Assembly: GCA_004519485.1 (NCBI GenBank)
Contig: CP038114.1
Span: forward strand, 695,501-759,500
Length of the DNA stretch: 64,000 nucleotides
Direction of reading: 5' to 3'
DNA from: Nannochloropsis oceanica
Taxonomy: Eukaryota; Sar; Eustigmatophyceae; Eustigmatales; Monodopsidaceae
The position numbers and the translations under genes are program-made. Below, piece by piece: positions 18,736 to 29,902 of this stretch (positions within the stretch are counted from its first letter, which is position 1; every line of letters begins with the position of its first letter). The notes beneath the pieces were generated by a model. The model was given only the letters and a program-made list of their open reading frames with translations, did not search any database and was not told where the DNA came from.

Positions 18736-21411
18736 TTATAGGATACCTTGGTGTAGGGGGGTGTCGCTGTGCTTTTTTGAGAAGGAAGAGGACGACAGAG
18801 GAGGAGGAGGAAAAAGAGCTTGTGAAGGAAGAAAAGGTGAGATAGATGAAGGAGGTGGTGGAGGGGAAGGACGACGACAGTAAGAAGGAAAATGGTTATG
18901 TTCAAGATGAGGATGAGGAGGAAAAGTACAGGGATGGAGAGGTGCAGCCGTGGCCTCAGTAGCTGGAGGAAACGATGACCACAAGGTGGGGCAGTAAGGT
19001 ATTTCATCGCCCAAACGGGGCTCGATCACGTCCAGAAGTGAGCGAAGGAGGGAGGAGGCGGAGAAGGGTCTAGTCACGCACCCGTCAAAGATTCCCGAAT
19101 TCCCCTGCTCCCTCTTGCCTATCCCTTCTTTCCTTCCCTCCATGCTTTTGTCCTCTTGGGATTCCATCTCGTCATTGTTGTCTTTATTCTCCTTCTCACA
19201 CGCTCTTACTTGCTTCTCCTCGCTTTCCTTATTCCTATCGACTACCGAGGGAGCTGGCAGTGCCAATCGTCTACACTTCACCCTCTGTCTGCCTCTACTC
19301 TTCACTCCTTGCTCCTTCTGGCCTTCTTCCATTTCCCCCTCTCTTCCCACCAACAGAAGGACCGCCCCTGTGTATCCCCACTCCTGTTTCATTCTTTTTG
19401 CCATCTCTGATGCTCCTGATGCTACTGTTGCTGCTCCTTCTGCTGCTCCATGTGTTGCTTCTACTTCCTCTGCAGCCGATTCTGTTGCGGGTGGTAGTAC
19501 CACTGCTGATGGTGGAGTGTGGATGTGTAAAGTGTGAGAGAGGAGGACGACGTCGGGGTCGTGGCGGGAGAAATGCTCAAGACCCATGAGCGTGTCCCGG
19601 GCCGCGTCAACAACAAAATGTAGGCGATGGATGTGGGGGAAGATCGATGGGAATAGTGCTGGTTTTGGCAGTGGTGGTGAGGATTCTGCTGCTGCTTGTC
19701 CGGATTGGGACGCTATCACTGCTTTCGCTATTGTTCGTGGAGCGGGCGATTCGCCTTCCTTTTCTCCCTGACTTCTATCTGTTGGTGCTGCAGCTGAAGC
19801 TGACTCCGGTGTCGATGGTAGTGAAAAAGAAGCGGCAGCTGCTGCGTTGATATTGGTGCAAACGCCAGAAGCAGTAGCATTAGGAATAGAAACAGCAGTT
19901 GTAGTCGTAGTCGTAGTAGCAGTAGCATTAGCAGCAGTAGCAGTAGCAGTAGCAGCAGTAGCAGCAGCCGCAGCAGCAACAGCCCCAGCCAAAGAGGATT
20001 GCAAGAAAGTGACCGTGGTCCGGAGGCAAGCAAGGCTCTCGTCGATAATAAGGATGCGGATGACGACGGGGAGAAGGGACGGTTGATGAATGGGATGACG
20101 ACTGGCGGTGGGACGTGGAGGACCGGTAGGATTAGGGGGGTTGAGGGCGGGAGGATGAGCCGAATGGGATCGATGGGGAGAGAGGAGAGGAGGAGAGAAA
20201 CAGCAGCTGGTGTTGTGCTTAGAGAAGGAAGGAGTACTGTTTGTTGGGAGAGAACGGGAAGGGAAAGAACCGGAGGAGGGAGGGGAGGAAGTGGAAGAAA
20301 AGCTTGAAGAGCCAGCGGCGGCAGCTAAGGCTGCTGCGGACCAAGGTGTAAAGAGGGAGGATAGGGTTTCAACTGCTGCTGCTACCTCCACAGATGCTGG
20401 TCTTGGTTCTGCGGCTGCTTTTGCTGCCCTTGATGACGGATGCCTTGAGTGTCCTACTGTTCCTGCTGCTGGTGGTGGCAACGCAGCTTCTTCTGCAACG
20501 GTGAGAACGCAAGGGGCATTACGCGGGGAAGCAAAAACTGGCAGATATAAAGTATCATGGCAGTCATGTTGCTGGTAGTAATGCTGGGGCTGGTTCTGCA
20601 GCTGGTGCTCTAGTTGGCTTTGGCTAAATACTTCGTGGTCGGCCTCCTCAAAGGGAAAAGCGAAATTGCGCTCATCGTAATGCTGCTGCTGCTGCATCTC
20701 TTGCTGCTGCTGATGACGGTGCTGCTCATGTTGTTGCTGGCGCCGGTGCTGCAAGGGGAGACTTTGTAAACCATCATCAGTAGTAGGAGCCGCTGCCGCC
20801 GCCGCCGCAGAAGTAGCAGCAGCAGGAGGGCCACCAAGCGGTCCTGTAGTAGTGGACGAGGCGAGATGCAGCGAGGGTTCGCCTTCCTCTTCTTCCAGGA
20901 GGGCGAAAAACGTGCTGACCTCATCCTCCATCTCATCCAACAGCGCAGTGTCGATCCCCTGCTCCCGTTGCTGCCAGTGCTCTTGCTGCTGCTCCTGCGT
21001 GTAGCGTTGTTGGTAGTGCTGGCAAAGATGCTCCTGGAATGGAATGGTAAAGCCCGTTTCGTCTGTGGGAGTCGACAATATCGTAATTCCACTCCCTCTC
21101 CCTGTCGGGGTCTCACACATCAGCTGTCGCAGCATGCACAGTTCTCCCTCGTCCAAGGGCACTTCTTCGTCGTCCTGGCCCACGTTCCCCTCCTCCCTGG
21201 CCATGGCCAGCATCGTCGTGTCTACTCTCTCTGTCGCAACAGCAGCACCAGCCGCCGTCGCGATGTATGGGCGTTGCTGTTCCTGGCTCCCTGGCGATGC
21301 GTGCTGCTGCTGGCTCCAGATGCCAGCGGCGGCCATGTCGACCTCCTCCGTTGCTGTGGGAACTTGAGCGAGCGACTGCGACTTGTGATGATTGAGCCCG
21401 GGATTATCCAT
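18736..21411 (-). CDS. Large Gln/Ala-rich protein with a degenerate receiver domain
   Basis: An uninterrupted frame; I take the ATG at 21411 (MDNPGLNHHK) rather than the upstream one at 21678, because the extra 89 residues look untranslated, giving 891 residues. Residues 1-440 are Gln-, Glu- and Ala-rich, as in transcriptional activators. Blocks of a response-regulator receiver fold then follow in order: IRILIIDESLACLRTTVTFL (453-472), DAARDTLMGLEHFSRHDPDVVLLS (split here for length as DAARDTLMGLEHF and DPDVVLLS, about 602-623), TGAVLLLVG (about 681-689) and CVTRPFSASSLLRSL (778-792). Low-complexity Ala/Thr and acidic inserts separate them. The phospho-acceptor Asp is replaced (DVVLLS where DLVLLD is expected) and the conserved Lys is Arg in TRPF, so this is a pseudo-receiver. 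It could be a clock-type or phosphorelay-derived regulator; no DNA-binding domain is seen. Confidence 0.6.
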   Translation of the reverse strand: MDNPGLNHHKSQSLAQVPTATEEVDMAAAGIWSQQQHASPGSQEQQRPYIATAAGAAVATERVDTTMLAMAREEGNVGQDDEEVPLDEGELCMLRQLMCETPTGRGSGITILSTPTDETGFTIPFQEHLCQHYQQRYTQEQQQEHWQQREQGIDTALLDEMEDEVSTFFALLEEEEGEPSLHLASSTTTGPLGGPPAAATSAAAAAAAPTTDDGLQSLPLQHRRQQQHEQHRHQQQQEMQQQQHYDERNFAFPFEEADHEVFSQSQLEHQLQNQPQHYYQQHDCHDTLYLPVFASPRNAPCVLTVAEEAALPPPAAGTVGHSRHPSSRAAKAAAEPRPASVEVAAAVETLSSLFTPWSAAALAAAAGSSSFSSTSSPPSSGSFPSRSLPTNSTPSFSKHNTSCCFSPPLLSPHRSHSAHPPALNPPNPTGPPRPTASRHPIHQPSLLPVVIRILIIDESLACLRTTVTFLQSSLAGAVAAAAAATAATATATAANATATTTTTTTAVSIPNATASGVCTNINAAAAASFSLPSTPESASAAAPTDRSQGEKEGESPAPRTIAKAVIASQSGQAAAESSPPLPKPALFPSIFPHIHRLHFVVDAARDTLMGLEHFSRHDPDVVLLSHTLHIHTPPSAVVLPPATESAAEEVEATHGAAEGAATVASGASEMAKRMKQEWGYTGAVLLLVGREGEMEEGQKEQGVKSRGRQRVKCRRLALPAPSVVDRNKESEEKQVRACEKENKDNNDEMESQEDKSMEGRKEGIGKREQGNSGIFDGCVTRPFSASSLLRSLLDVIEPRLGDEIPYCPTLWSSFPPATEATAAPLHPCTFPPHPHLEHNHFPSYCRRPSPPPPPSSISPFLPSQALFPPPPLSSSSFSKKHSDTPLHQGIL

Positions 21412-22153
21412 AGCATGGCTTGTTTGGGCCGTTGGAATGAGGGAAGAGCAGAGAGGAGAAGTTAGAGAGATCGCGTCGCTGGCTGTGATAGGGAGAATGC
21501 AGTAGACTGTACAAGAACGGAGACAGACAAACGACGGTGAAGGAACGGAGCAGGACGAGGGAGAGAAGACCGAGAAGAGCCACGATGAAAGAAAATGAGG
21601 AAGGCGAGAAAAGGGAAGGGGGTGTGTTGAGGAAGTTTTCTTGTACTGGCCGTAATCGGGTGGGATACACAAGTCCACCAGGCTTACACCAGCGACCGAT
21701 AGTCCGCAAACTCTCTCTCAGAGCTTTTCCTCCGTGCCTCCTCCCTTTCGCTACTTGGCACTTTTACCTCGTTTCTTTTTCGAGAGCAGCAAGCAGCATG
21801 GCCGCAGAAAGAGCGATGCTCATCAGTCACTTCGATCATCTGACTCAACCCCAAGTTTCGCCTTCCATCCAACAGCACTTACCACGCACCGCAAAAAATA
21901 CGTCAGACAGACCACCTTGACATCACGCCTCTCTCGCTTGTGCTGCCTCCATTTCCGCTGCTCACCAGTGATCGTGGTTGCTACGCTGCGCTTCTTGCTT
22001 GCAGTCCTGTGTTAAGAACAATCAAGACCTCATCATCAACTTGCGCGTCGATCGTCGTCTTGCGTCTGAAAACCTGACCCTCACACAGCCTTTGCCCCCT
22101 CACCTCAGATTCTTGTCTACAGCTACAGCAACAAACTAGCCTCTACTTGAAGC
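21412..22153. promoter_or_regulatory. Bidirectional promoter region
   Basis: The minus-strand receiver-like gene and the plus-strand DUF1517 gene start 742 bp apart and head away from each other, so this segment should hold both promoters and 5' untranslated regions. No TATA box is placed convincingly. Short frames run through it on both strands without motifs. Confidence 0.6.
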
Positions 22154-24951
22154 ATGCGTGCGGTGGCACTATTGGTCGCCTTGGCGGCATCATTCCCAAC
22201 GGGGAGGGCCTTCGTCCCCTCTCTCCGAGCGCCTGCATCCTCCTCCCTCCTCCAGACCCCGTCCCGCATCACAACACAGCTCCCTCAAGCGCGGTCCTTC
22301 GTCCCTTCCACGCTGCAGGCTGTGAAGAAGGGCAAGAACGGCAATATCGTGGAAAGCAAGAAAGGTACGTGTGCCGTGCACGGTGTAATAAAGTGGTTCC
22401 ATTTTGACTTATCACCCCTCCCCTCCCCGCCTTCCTTTCAACTGTGATCCGCCCTTTCCCAGGGTTCGGCAAAGCTAAATTGTTGCTTACTTCGTCTATA
22501 CCTACCCTGTGCTTCGCAGTGCCGCATCATCCCACTCCATCTCACCCCCCATTCCCATCTCCCTCGGCCCCAACACGTGCAGACTCCTCCCCCTTGGCCT
22601 GGCTCCCCGTCGTGGCTCGCAATGTTTTCTTTACCCTCCTGGCCCTCTCCCCCCTCGGCGCCTATGAGTCTGCAGATGCCGCACAACGATCGGGCGGGCG
22701 TGTAGGGGGGAGCGGCTTCCGCTCGGCACCGTCCCAAACGAGAAGGTGAGTGCAGGAGAGGGTGGGAGGGAAGGAGGAAGGCTTCATAAGTTAACTACGA
22801 GAGGCTTTCTAGACAGAGGATAATCCCAAACATTCTTTCTCTTTTATAGTATCTTCCTATCCATATACACAACCGCTCCCGTCCCTTCCCCCCCACTCCC
22901 TCCCTAGGTACTCCGCTCCTCCCTCCCGCTCCTACTCTCGGGGGCCGCAGTCGCGTGGCTACGTCCAGCCCGTGCCCGTGATGCCCTATGGCGGGTTTGG
23001 CTATGGCTTCTCGCCCTTCTCGCCCTTCTCGCCCTTCTCGCCCTTCGGCTTTGTAAGTAGGGGGGGAGTGGGGAAGGAGGGGAGGGAGGGAGGGGAGACA
23101 TGGCGTCTCCTCCTACCTTGCTGTTTGATGCGAGCACCCTGTCACTCCTCCTCCCCTTTCTCCTGCCTTCACTTTCGTATTATTCTCTGCGATAGGGCGG
23201 AGGCGTGGTGGGCTACCGGGCTGGCATCTCTCCACTGGATGTTATAATTCTCGGCGGCATCGCGTACACTGGTGAGAAAGGCCCCGATAAACCTTCCTCC
23301 CTCCTGTCCTCACTCCCTCCCCCCCTCCCTCGCTCCCTTCCTCCCTTTACTCTCCTTGACTCTCTCCTTATTCTTCTCTTTCCCTCCCTTCTCCCCCTCC
23401 TTTCTCGCAGCCTTTAACATTATCAAGAACCAGATGGGCGGCAGTCAGTGGGAGGGCCTCGACGAGTCGTCTGCTCCCTCCTCGCTCGGGAACGGCGTGA
23501 CGGTGCTCAAGATCCAGGTGGGGAAGAGGGAGAGAGAGGAGGAAGGATAGGGATAAGGGAAGGTTCCGAGAGAGAGGGAAAAAAGGCTTACCTTCATGCC
23601 TTGAAAAAAAGGCTTACCTTCATGCCTTGATAGCCATCTTTGTTACCCCCTCACCATTCCTTCCCTCCCTCCCTCCCTCCCTCCCTCCCTCCCTCTCCCG
23701 CCCTTCCTCCCTCCAGGTGGGCCTGCAGGTGTCGGACCGCGCGGCCAAGGGCTCCATCCTGGGGCAGCTCGACGACATCGCGTCCTCGGCGGACGTAAGC
23801 TCGCGACAGGTAGGCAGGGAGGGAGGGAGAGGTAGAAGGGAGGGAGAGGGGAAATGAGGGAACAAGAGGGAGGGAGGGAAGGAGCTGTCCCCTCCAGCGC
23901 ATGCAGCAGATCCGAGATGTAACCGTCCCCTCCATTTCCTCCTCCCACCCCCCTCCCCCTCCTTTCCCAGGGGCTATCCTCCCTGGTGTCCTCCACCGCC
24001 CTGGCCCTCCTCCGCTCTTCCAACTCGTGGGTTTCGGCCGCTGGGGAGGACCAGCACTTCGGGGGCAAGGGCGGGGAGACGGAGTACAGCCGCCTCGCCA
24101 TCCGGGAGCGCAGCAAGTTCGAAAGGGTACGTGATCCTCTTCCCCTCCCTCCCTCCCTCCCTCCTTTTTCTCCCTCCCTCCCTGTCCTCCCTCCCTGCCT
24201 ATCGTCTCGCATGCCACCGTCCCTGGATAGGACGGACGGTGGCGGCCTGGATGCCTACTCTCCTCACTCACTCTCCCTGCCCTCCCTGCCCCTCTCCCTC
24301 CTCTCCACCCCTCTCCCAGGAAGTGAACATGATGGCCAGCCGCTCCGCCGCCGCCTCCCCCTACCTGGTCGACTCCCGGCCCACTCTCGCCGTTGTCACA
24401 CTCTGCGTCGCTATCCGGGGCAAGAGCACCAAGGCAAGGGCCTCCCTCCCTCCCTCCTTTCCTCCTCCCTTCCCTCCCCCCCTCCCTCCTCCCCTCCCTC
24501 CTGCCCCCCTCGCCTTGTCTGACAGCTCTTTCACGCCCTGTCCCGCCACTCATCCCTCCCTCCCTACCTCCTTCCCTCTCTCCCTCTAGATCGGGAACAG
24601 CCTCAACAGCGCGGCCAAGCTCCGACAGGCCTTGCAGGTACGAAGAGACGATGCCCAGGGAGGAAGGGAGGAAGGGACAGAAGGGGCTGAGGGGAGGTAG
24701 AAGTAGCGCCAGCCGAAACGGAAAGCGTGTGTGTGTATGTATCTCACCGCCCTGGCCTCCCTCCCTCCTTTCATCCCTCCCTCCCTCCCTCCCTCCCTCC
24801 TCCACTCCCTCAGACCCTGGCCGCGGATGCCATGACAGACGACGGGGAAAACGTGCTGGCGACGGAGGTGCTATGGACCCCCCAAGACGACGGCGATGTG
24901 CTGACCAAGAGGGATCTCATCCAAGACTACCCGGAGCTGATCGACATCTAG
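22154..24951 (+). CDS. FLAP1-like: DUF1517 plastid membrane protein, FLAP1-like, ten exons
   Basis: Exons: 22154-22364, 22583-22745, 22908-23052, 23196-23271, 23411-23517, 23717-23809, 23971-24126, 24320-24433, 24590-24637, 24814-24951. All phases match and give 416 residues. The start encodes a signal-peptide-like leader ending in GRAFVPSLRAP, close to the AxAF motif of bipartite leaders in complex plastids. A hydrophobic segment follows (LAWLPVVARNVFFTLLALS). The rest follows the DUF1517 family order: RVGGSGFRSAP, an aromatic Tyr/Phe/Pro stretch, a second hydrophobic helix (ISPLDVIILGGIAY), VTVLKIQVGLQVSDRA, a Leu-rich helix, YSRLAIRERSKFE, and the terminal EVLWTPQDDGD...LIQDYPEL block. In Arabidopsis a member, FLAP1, sits in chloroplast membranes and helps adjust photosynthesis to fluctuating light; the same role here is inference. 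Intron 8 has a GC donor. Confidence 0.88.
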
Positions 24952-26925
24952 TCAGGGGGGGACAGGAAAGGAGGATGGGAGGAAGGAGAGGAGGGTAGAG
25001 TGATGCGGGATGTACGTGTAGAGTCAGGAGTGAGAGTGTGGCGGAGTTACGATAGAGGGTGAGGCATGCGGAGAGTGCGTGCCAGAAGGAGAGAGAGGGA
25101 GATGAGGCGCAATAGATTGAGAAGGGTTTCATTTATCCATATACACAGTATTTATTTCATCGGATTACCTACCCATGATCCTCGCAGGCCCAGGCCCACT
25201 CATCATGTTTTTGAGATGGACTCTGTCAGTCTGAAAAGCAGTGGGGAATAGGGCAAGTGAGATCCAACACCAGCAAAGCGGAAAAATTATGAGAGGATTA
25301 ATTGCAATAAGAGTGATAACCTAAAATACCTGCAAGGTTGAAGCCAAGAAGGAAAAAGAGTGCAAGCGTGAATCCAGATAGGCTGTTCTGGTGTTCCACT
25401 TCGCTTTTCAATTCGTTTCTATCGTCCCCTCACTAAATTCACGTGTGATCCTCTTTGACAGCATTTTCCGCACGCTAACAAGCTCATTACTTGTCATGAT
25501 TGTGCCTTGCCCTTCATTTTGAGACAAATTCTTTCTACTCGGCCTGGTGTCTGCGGCCATGGCAATCCATCATTTGCAACGCATAGACACTTTCTGACTC
25601 TGTCACATCATCTTATCGTCCCGCTGCAAGGTACATGCGCGGGACCATCTCATTGACCCTAACGCAAGAATCATCGTCCGTGTCTACTTCTTTATCACAA
25701 TGCTCTGGGCACCCGTCAATGATTGCTTTTGCGGTCTCACCGATCCTTGGCCCGCCATCCTGTCCTGGCCATACATAAAACACTCATTTCCAAATTTGTT
25801 CAAGAGGGGCAAATATAACAGCCCCTTTTGTCATTAGGAATGAAGGATGTATTGCTGGTGTGGGCACTAGGGATGATTGAGAGGACGGCGGCAGGGCTTT
25901 GCGTTTATCCGGGTTGGCGCAGCTGGTGGTGGGCTTCGGAAGGGAGGTAGGCGTGTTGGCATATCCATTGTCGCGCCTTCAATGCATGCTATCTATGAAT
26001 GCTTGCGTGCAGCCGTGAGGCAAGGCCACCAAAAGAAATACGCTAACGATAGAAAGGCCGCTGCGTCGACCATCCATCAATACTGCGAAATTGGGGAGAG
26101 GGGGTTCAGGTAGAATGAGTTCTGGGGTTAATCCTAAGAAGCTCTGATACACCCTGATTCAGGCTCACAGCCGGCTCACTCGCCAGGTCAGCTTCATTCT
26201 GTAACAGTCTGACACCGAGCTGAGAGGTTCTGAATCCTCCTGGCTTGGATTCTGATGTTTGTCCTGGCACGTGACCTGCACCGTTTCTCGCTCTGACCTG
26301 AGGAGACCTGAGGAGACCTGAGGAGAGCAGGAGGCACGACGCACCTTGCAGATGGGCGGATTTTGGAGAAGTGAGACGCGAAGCGAGCAAAAAGATTAAA
26401 ATCAGTGACTGGTGAATGAACAGACACTTGCTGTGTGGAGCTGTACGGAGCTGAAGACGTTGCTTCGGGTGTGCTGTGGGGAGGTTGGCGAACAGGTCGT
26501 CAGGATCAAGATGGGCCAGGTCGTCCCAGGTCGCTCCCACAGGTCGCCGTCAGGCTGAAGCCAGTCTGAGCCCAGGAGCTCTTGGGCTGGCTCAGGTCAC
26601 TCATCAGCCTGATTTTCAAGTGGTGCTTCAGAATGTCACAGGATGCCTAATAGTTATATAGGCTGAGCTAAACTTCGCAATTTAGTCCGTGGTCAGCATG
26701 TCACAGCGGTCCCTCCCCCGGCGATTTTGCAATATTGATGTCTGGCGTCACGGAGCAAGTCATCGCTAACAACTCTTACGCACCAACAACCACCATGTAC
26801 ACACGCATCTGACTTGATAGAGGCAGAACCACTTGGTATTGCTGCGGCATTGATATGTAATGTGACCTTTTTCCATTTTCTCCGTTGGCCTCCGCAAACA
26901 CACAGGACCCACACCCACAAGCATC
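24952..26925. other. No gene recognised
   Basis: About 2 kb without a supported gene. Short tandem motifs occur at 26296-26330 (three copies of cctgaggagac, 11 bp) and a loose run of caggtcgtc-like words at 26490-26560. A 78-codon frame at 25877-26113 has no motif. The right part should contain the promoter of the FTS/AKTIP-like gene. Confidence 0.5.
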
Positions 26926-29130
26926 ATGCGCAACAGCACAACAACAAACACTACCCTCCCTCCCCGGCGCTCTTCTACACAAAGCCATGATGGCGGCGGC
27001 AACGACGAGGAGTTAGACATAAGTGTGCTGTCATTTAGTCACCAGTACTACGAACAGCAGGGACGAGAACGGGAGGGAGACAAGGGGACGGAAGGAGAGG
27101 GTGAGGAGACCAACCCATCGCCGGTAATTACTGTGGAGGAGCAGGCAGCAGCAGCGGCTTCAACTTTGGCAGGAGGAATGAAAGGGAAATCTGCAGCAGC
27201 CATGGCACAGGTAGAGCTTAAACGGTCAGGGTGAAGTGTGTCTGATCAGGATGTCTCCTCTTCAGTCCTCCACCCATGTTTTCCTTTTCGATGCTCAAGA
27301 CTACGTCTTCCCTTTCTACCCCACTGTACATCCCTGTATTCGCTTATCGACCTTTCATTCTTCGTTTCTCCCCTCAGGCTGTCAAGGACTACAAGATCAT
27401 GGTGGAGTACAAGTGGCTCAAGAGGCAGGCACCGGCAGGTTAGACAGGGGACAGAAAGAACGAGAGAAGGGGAGAGGAGGATGCGTGAATCCGGGTGTGC
27501 GTGCATGTGTTCCCACGTTCAAATCACATACTTACCCTCCCTCCCTCTATCCGTCCCCACACATCAGGTGTGTACCTTCTCCCCTCCTCCCATTCTTCCT
27601 CTTCTCCCTCCACCACCACCACCACCCCCTCCTCTTCTTCTCCCTCCCCGTTTCTCCGCTCCTGGCACGGCGTGGCCTTCATCCGACGGGCCGTGTACGG
27701 CCGAGGCGTCTTCAAGTTTGTGCTGTCCCTCCCCCCCGCCTACAACGACCGGGACACGTGGCCTCGTGTCCGCTTCCTGACCCTCCCCCTCTTCCATCCC
27801 ATGGTCCACCCCCGGGTACTGCCACTGCGCCTCCTTCCCTCCTTCCCTCCTTCCCTCCTTCCCTTCCTTCCCTTATTCCTCCTTCCCTCCATAACGGAAT
27901 AGTGTCAAGAATGAGCCTGACTTTCACTCGGCCCCCTATCCCTCCCTTCCTCCCTCCCGCCCTTTTCCCATACTCCCTCCCTAGACCGGAGAGCTGGACA
28001 TTCGCTCCTTCTACCCCGCCTGGGACCCCGACCGGCACTACATCGTCACCGTCCTCACCCTTTTGAAGAAAATATTCTACATGAAGGTATGGACGTGTGT
28101 CCACCCTCCCGTCCTCCTTCCCCCCCTTTTTCGCTTACTTCATTTGCGTTGCTCACCCTCGTCATTTCTCTCCGTCTCCCTCCTCTTTATCTCTGCTGCC
28201 TCCTTCCCCGCCCTCCCTCCCCCTCTGCCCTCTCTCCAGCCTCCGGACTTTGAACCTTTTTTCTCCGCAGGCCCCGGAAAGCCCGCGCTTTTCAACCCAG
28301 AGGCAGCTGAATTGTACGAAAGGAGGGAGGGAGGGAGGGAGGGAGGGAAAGAGAGAGACATCCCGACCAGGATGAGGAGAAGAGGATGAAAAATGCTCTC
28401 CTCTTTCTCAGACGAAAAGTGGTAACACCCAAAGGGAGGGAAAGAAGGAGGGAGGGAAGGAGGAAGGGAAGTGCTAAGCTCACTTGCACATGCACACAGG
28501 ATGAAGACCGACCCGGCCGAGTACCTGCGACGGGTGGAGGAGTGTGTGTCCCGCTCCCAGGTGAGGCGGGAGGGAGGGACGGAGGGAGCAAAGGCGAAGA
28601 GGGCGCTCGATAAGATCCGAGAATAGGGAAAGGGAGGGAGGGAGGGAGAAGGAAATGTTCTCATGGTGTCAAACATTTACTCACGACTATCAGGAAAACG
28701 TCTACTGCCTCACGGACGATTCTCCCCTCCGCTTCACCGAGGTACGCTCCCCCTCTCCTTCCGCCCTGCTTTCCTCCCCTGCCTGCCGCGTTTTCCTTCC
28801 GTCTAGATGCTCCACCGTCCCGCAAGCTGCAGGGGGAGGTCAAGAGGGACGGTCGTTGTGAAGAAAACCCTTTCACCTCCCTTCGCAACCCGCGCTCTCT
28901 CCCTCCTTCCCACCCTTCCCCTCCCCTCCCCATAGCCCTCCCCCAAGCATGCAGCCTTCCACCAAGCTCTAAGAGAGATGCACGACAAAGGGCTCGAGGC
29001 GACACATCCGCCGAAATTCTCCATCCTGGAGACCTTGCGAGGGATGGAGGGAGGGATGGAGGGAGGGAAGGAGGGAGGGAAGGAGGGAGGGAGGGAGGGA
29101 GAGCAGGCGGAGGGCAAAAGACGGGCTTGA
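26926..29130 (+). CDS. AKTIP-like: FTS/AKTIP-type inactive ubiquitin-conjugating enzyme variant, eight exons
   Basis: Exons: 26926-27210, 27378-27438, 27568-27815, 27985-28086, 28240-28322, 28500-28560, 28694-28741, 28936-29130; total 1083 nt, 360 residues. The E2 fold is clear: KDYKIMVEYKWLKRQAPAG, then WHGVAFIRRAVYGRGVFKF, PRVRFLTLPLFHPMVHP, TGELDIRSFYPAW, HYIVTVLTLLKKIFYMK and PALFNPEAAELYE. These match AKTIP/FTS block for block, including HGVxFIRxxxY, FHPxVxPxTGELD and LNPEAAxLYE. No catalytic Cys occurs at the active-site position, as in the family. In animals and fungi FTS joins Hook and FHIP proteins in a dynein adaptor complex on endosomes; that role is assumed by homology. The exon 1 region is disordered, and the C-terminus ends in [10 protein letters not shown] repeats derived from a GGGA tract. 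The intron 28323-28499 has no GT donor in frame; the model needs GA at its 5' end. Confidence 0.85.
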
Positions 29131-29902
29131 CCTCTCCAATGCGGTGATTAAGGGTAGAAGGGGGTGGGAAGGAGAAAGATAAATGAGGGATGGAGGGAGA
29201 GAGGGTGACGGGGAGGTAAAATATGTATCTATGTAAAGAACAAACGAGTCAAGTCAGCGGGAACGAAAGCAAGACAGCGGTCAATGAAGGCTTGCAAGCT
29301 TCCTCACGTTGGCTCCCACCACACGACCTCTTTTTCACCCACCCTCTAACTTCTCCTTCCTCGTTCCCTCTTTCCATTGTTGAGGAGTGGGGATGACGTC
29401 GTGGCTTTCAATGAAACGTATGTATGCTTTGACTGCCTGCTGCTGGTCAGTTCGTCCGCACCTGACCTACTTTTCCCCACCATTCACCTCTCCCATCACC
29501 ACCACTGCCCTGCTCGTCTTCCGGGAGCAGCCCATGGAGAGATTTGTCGGTGAGGCCTATTCTCGGAGGTCCTAATCTCGGGGGAATAAGCAGGCGACAA
29601 CGGAAGGTTTACCGTGCAGGAGCTGTCTGAATTCCTCCTTGTGGGCGAATGCCACGATGCGGGGACTCTCAAGACGTGGATGTTGCTGCCTGACGCTCTC
29701 TACTGAGTCTTACGGCTGAAATCGACTGTCAAGATTTGCTGGGAGTGCACTATGAAATCAATACAACACCCGAAACGGGTTCTTCAAGCTTATAAGACTA
29801 GTCAGGGCCACCAAAGGAAATAAGGAAGCAAAAAAGGAAGCCAAATAAAGCATGGAGAGAAGATGGATAGTGTGGAGCATTTTCCTCTCAGGCGAGTCTT
29901 AA
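29131..29902. other. Convergent intergenic region
   Basis: The 3' ends of the AKTIP-like gene and the minus-strand DUF455 gene face each other across about 770 bp. A 62-codon frame at 29387 has no motif. The segment should hold both terminators and polyadenylation signals; I cannot place them exactly. Confidence 0.5.

Noticed and set aside
21412-21678. N-terminal extension of the receiver-like protein to 21678
   Set aside because: The added residues have untranslated-leader composition; the Met at 21411 starts a more regular protein.
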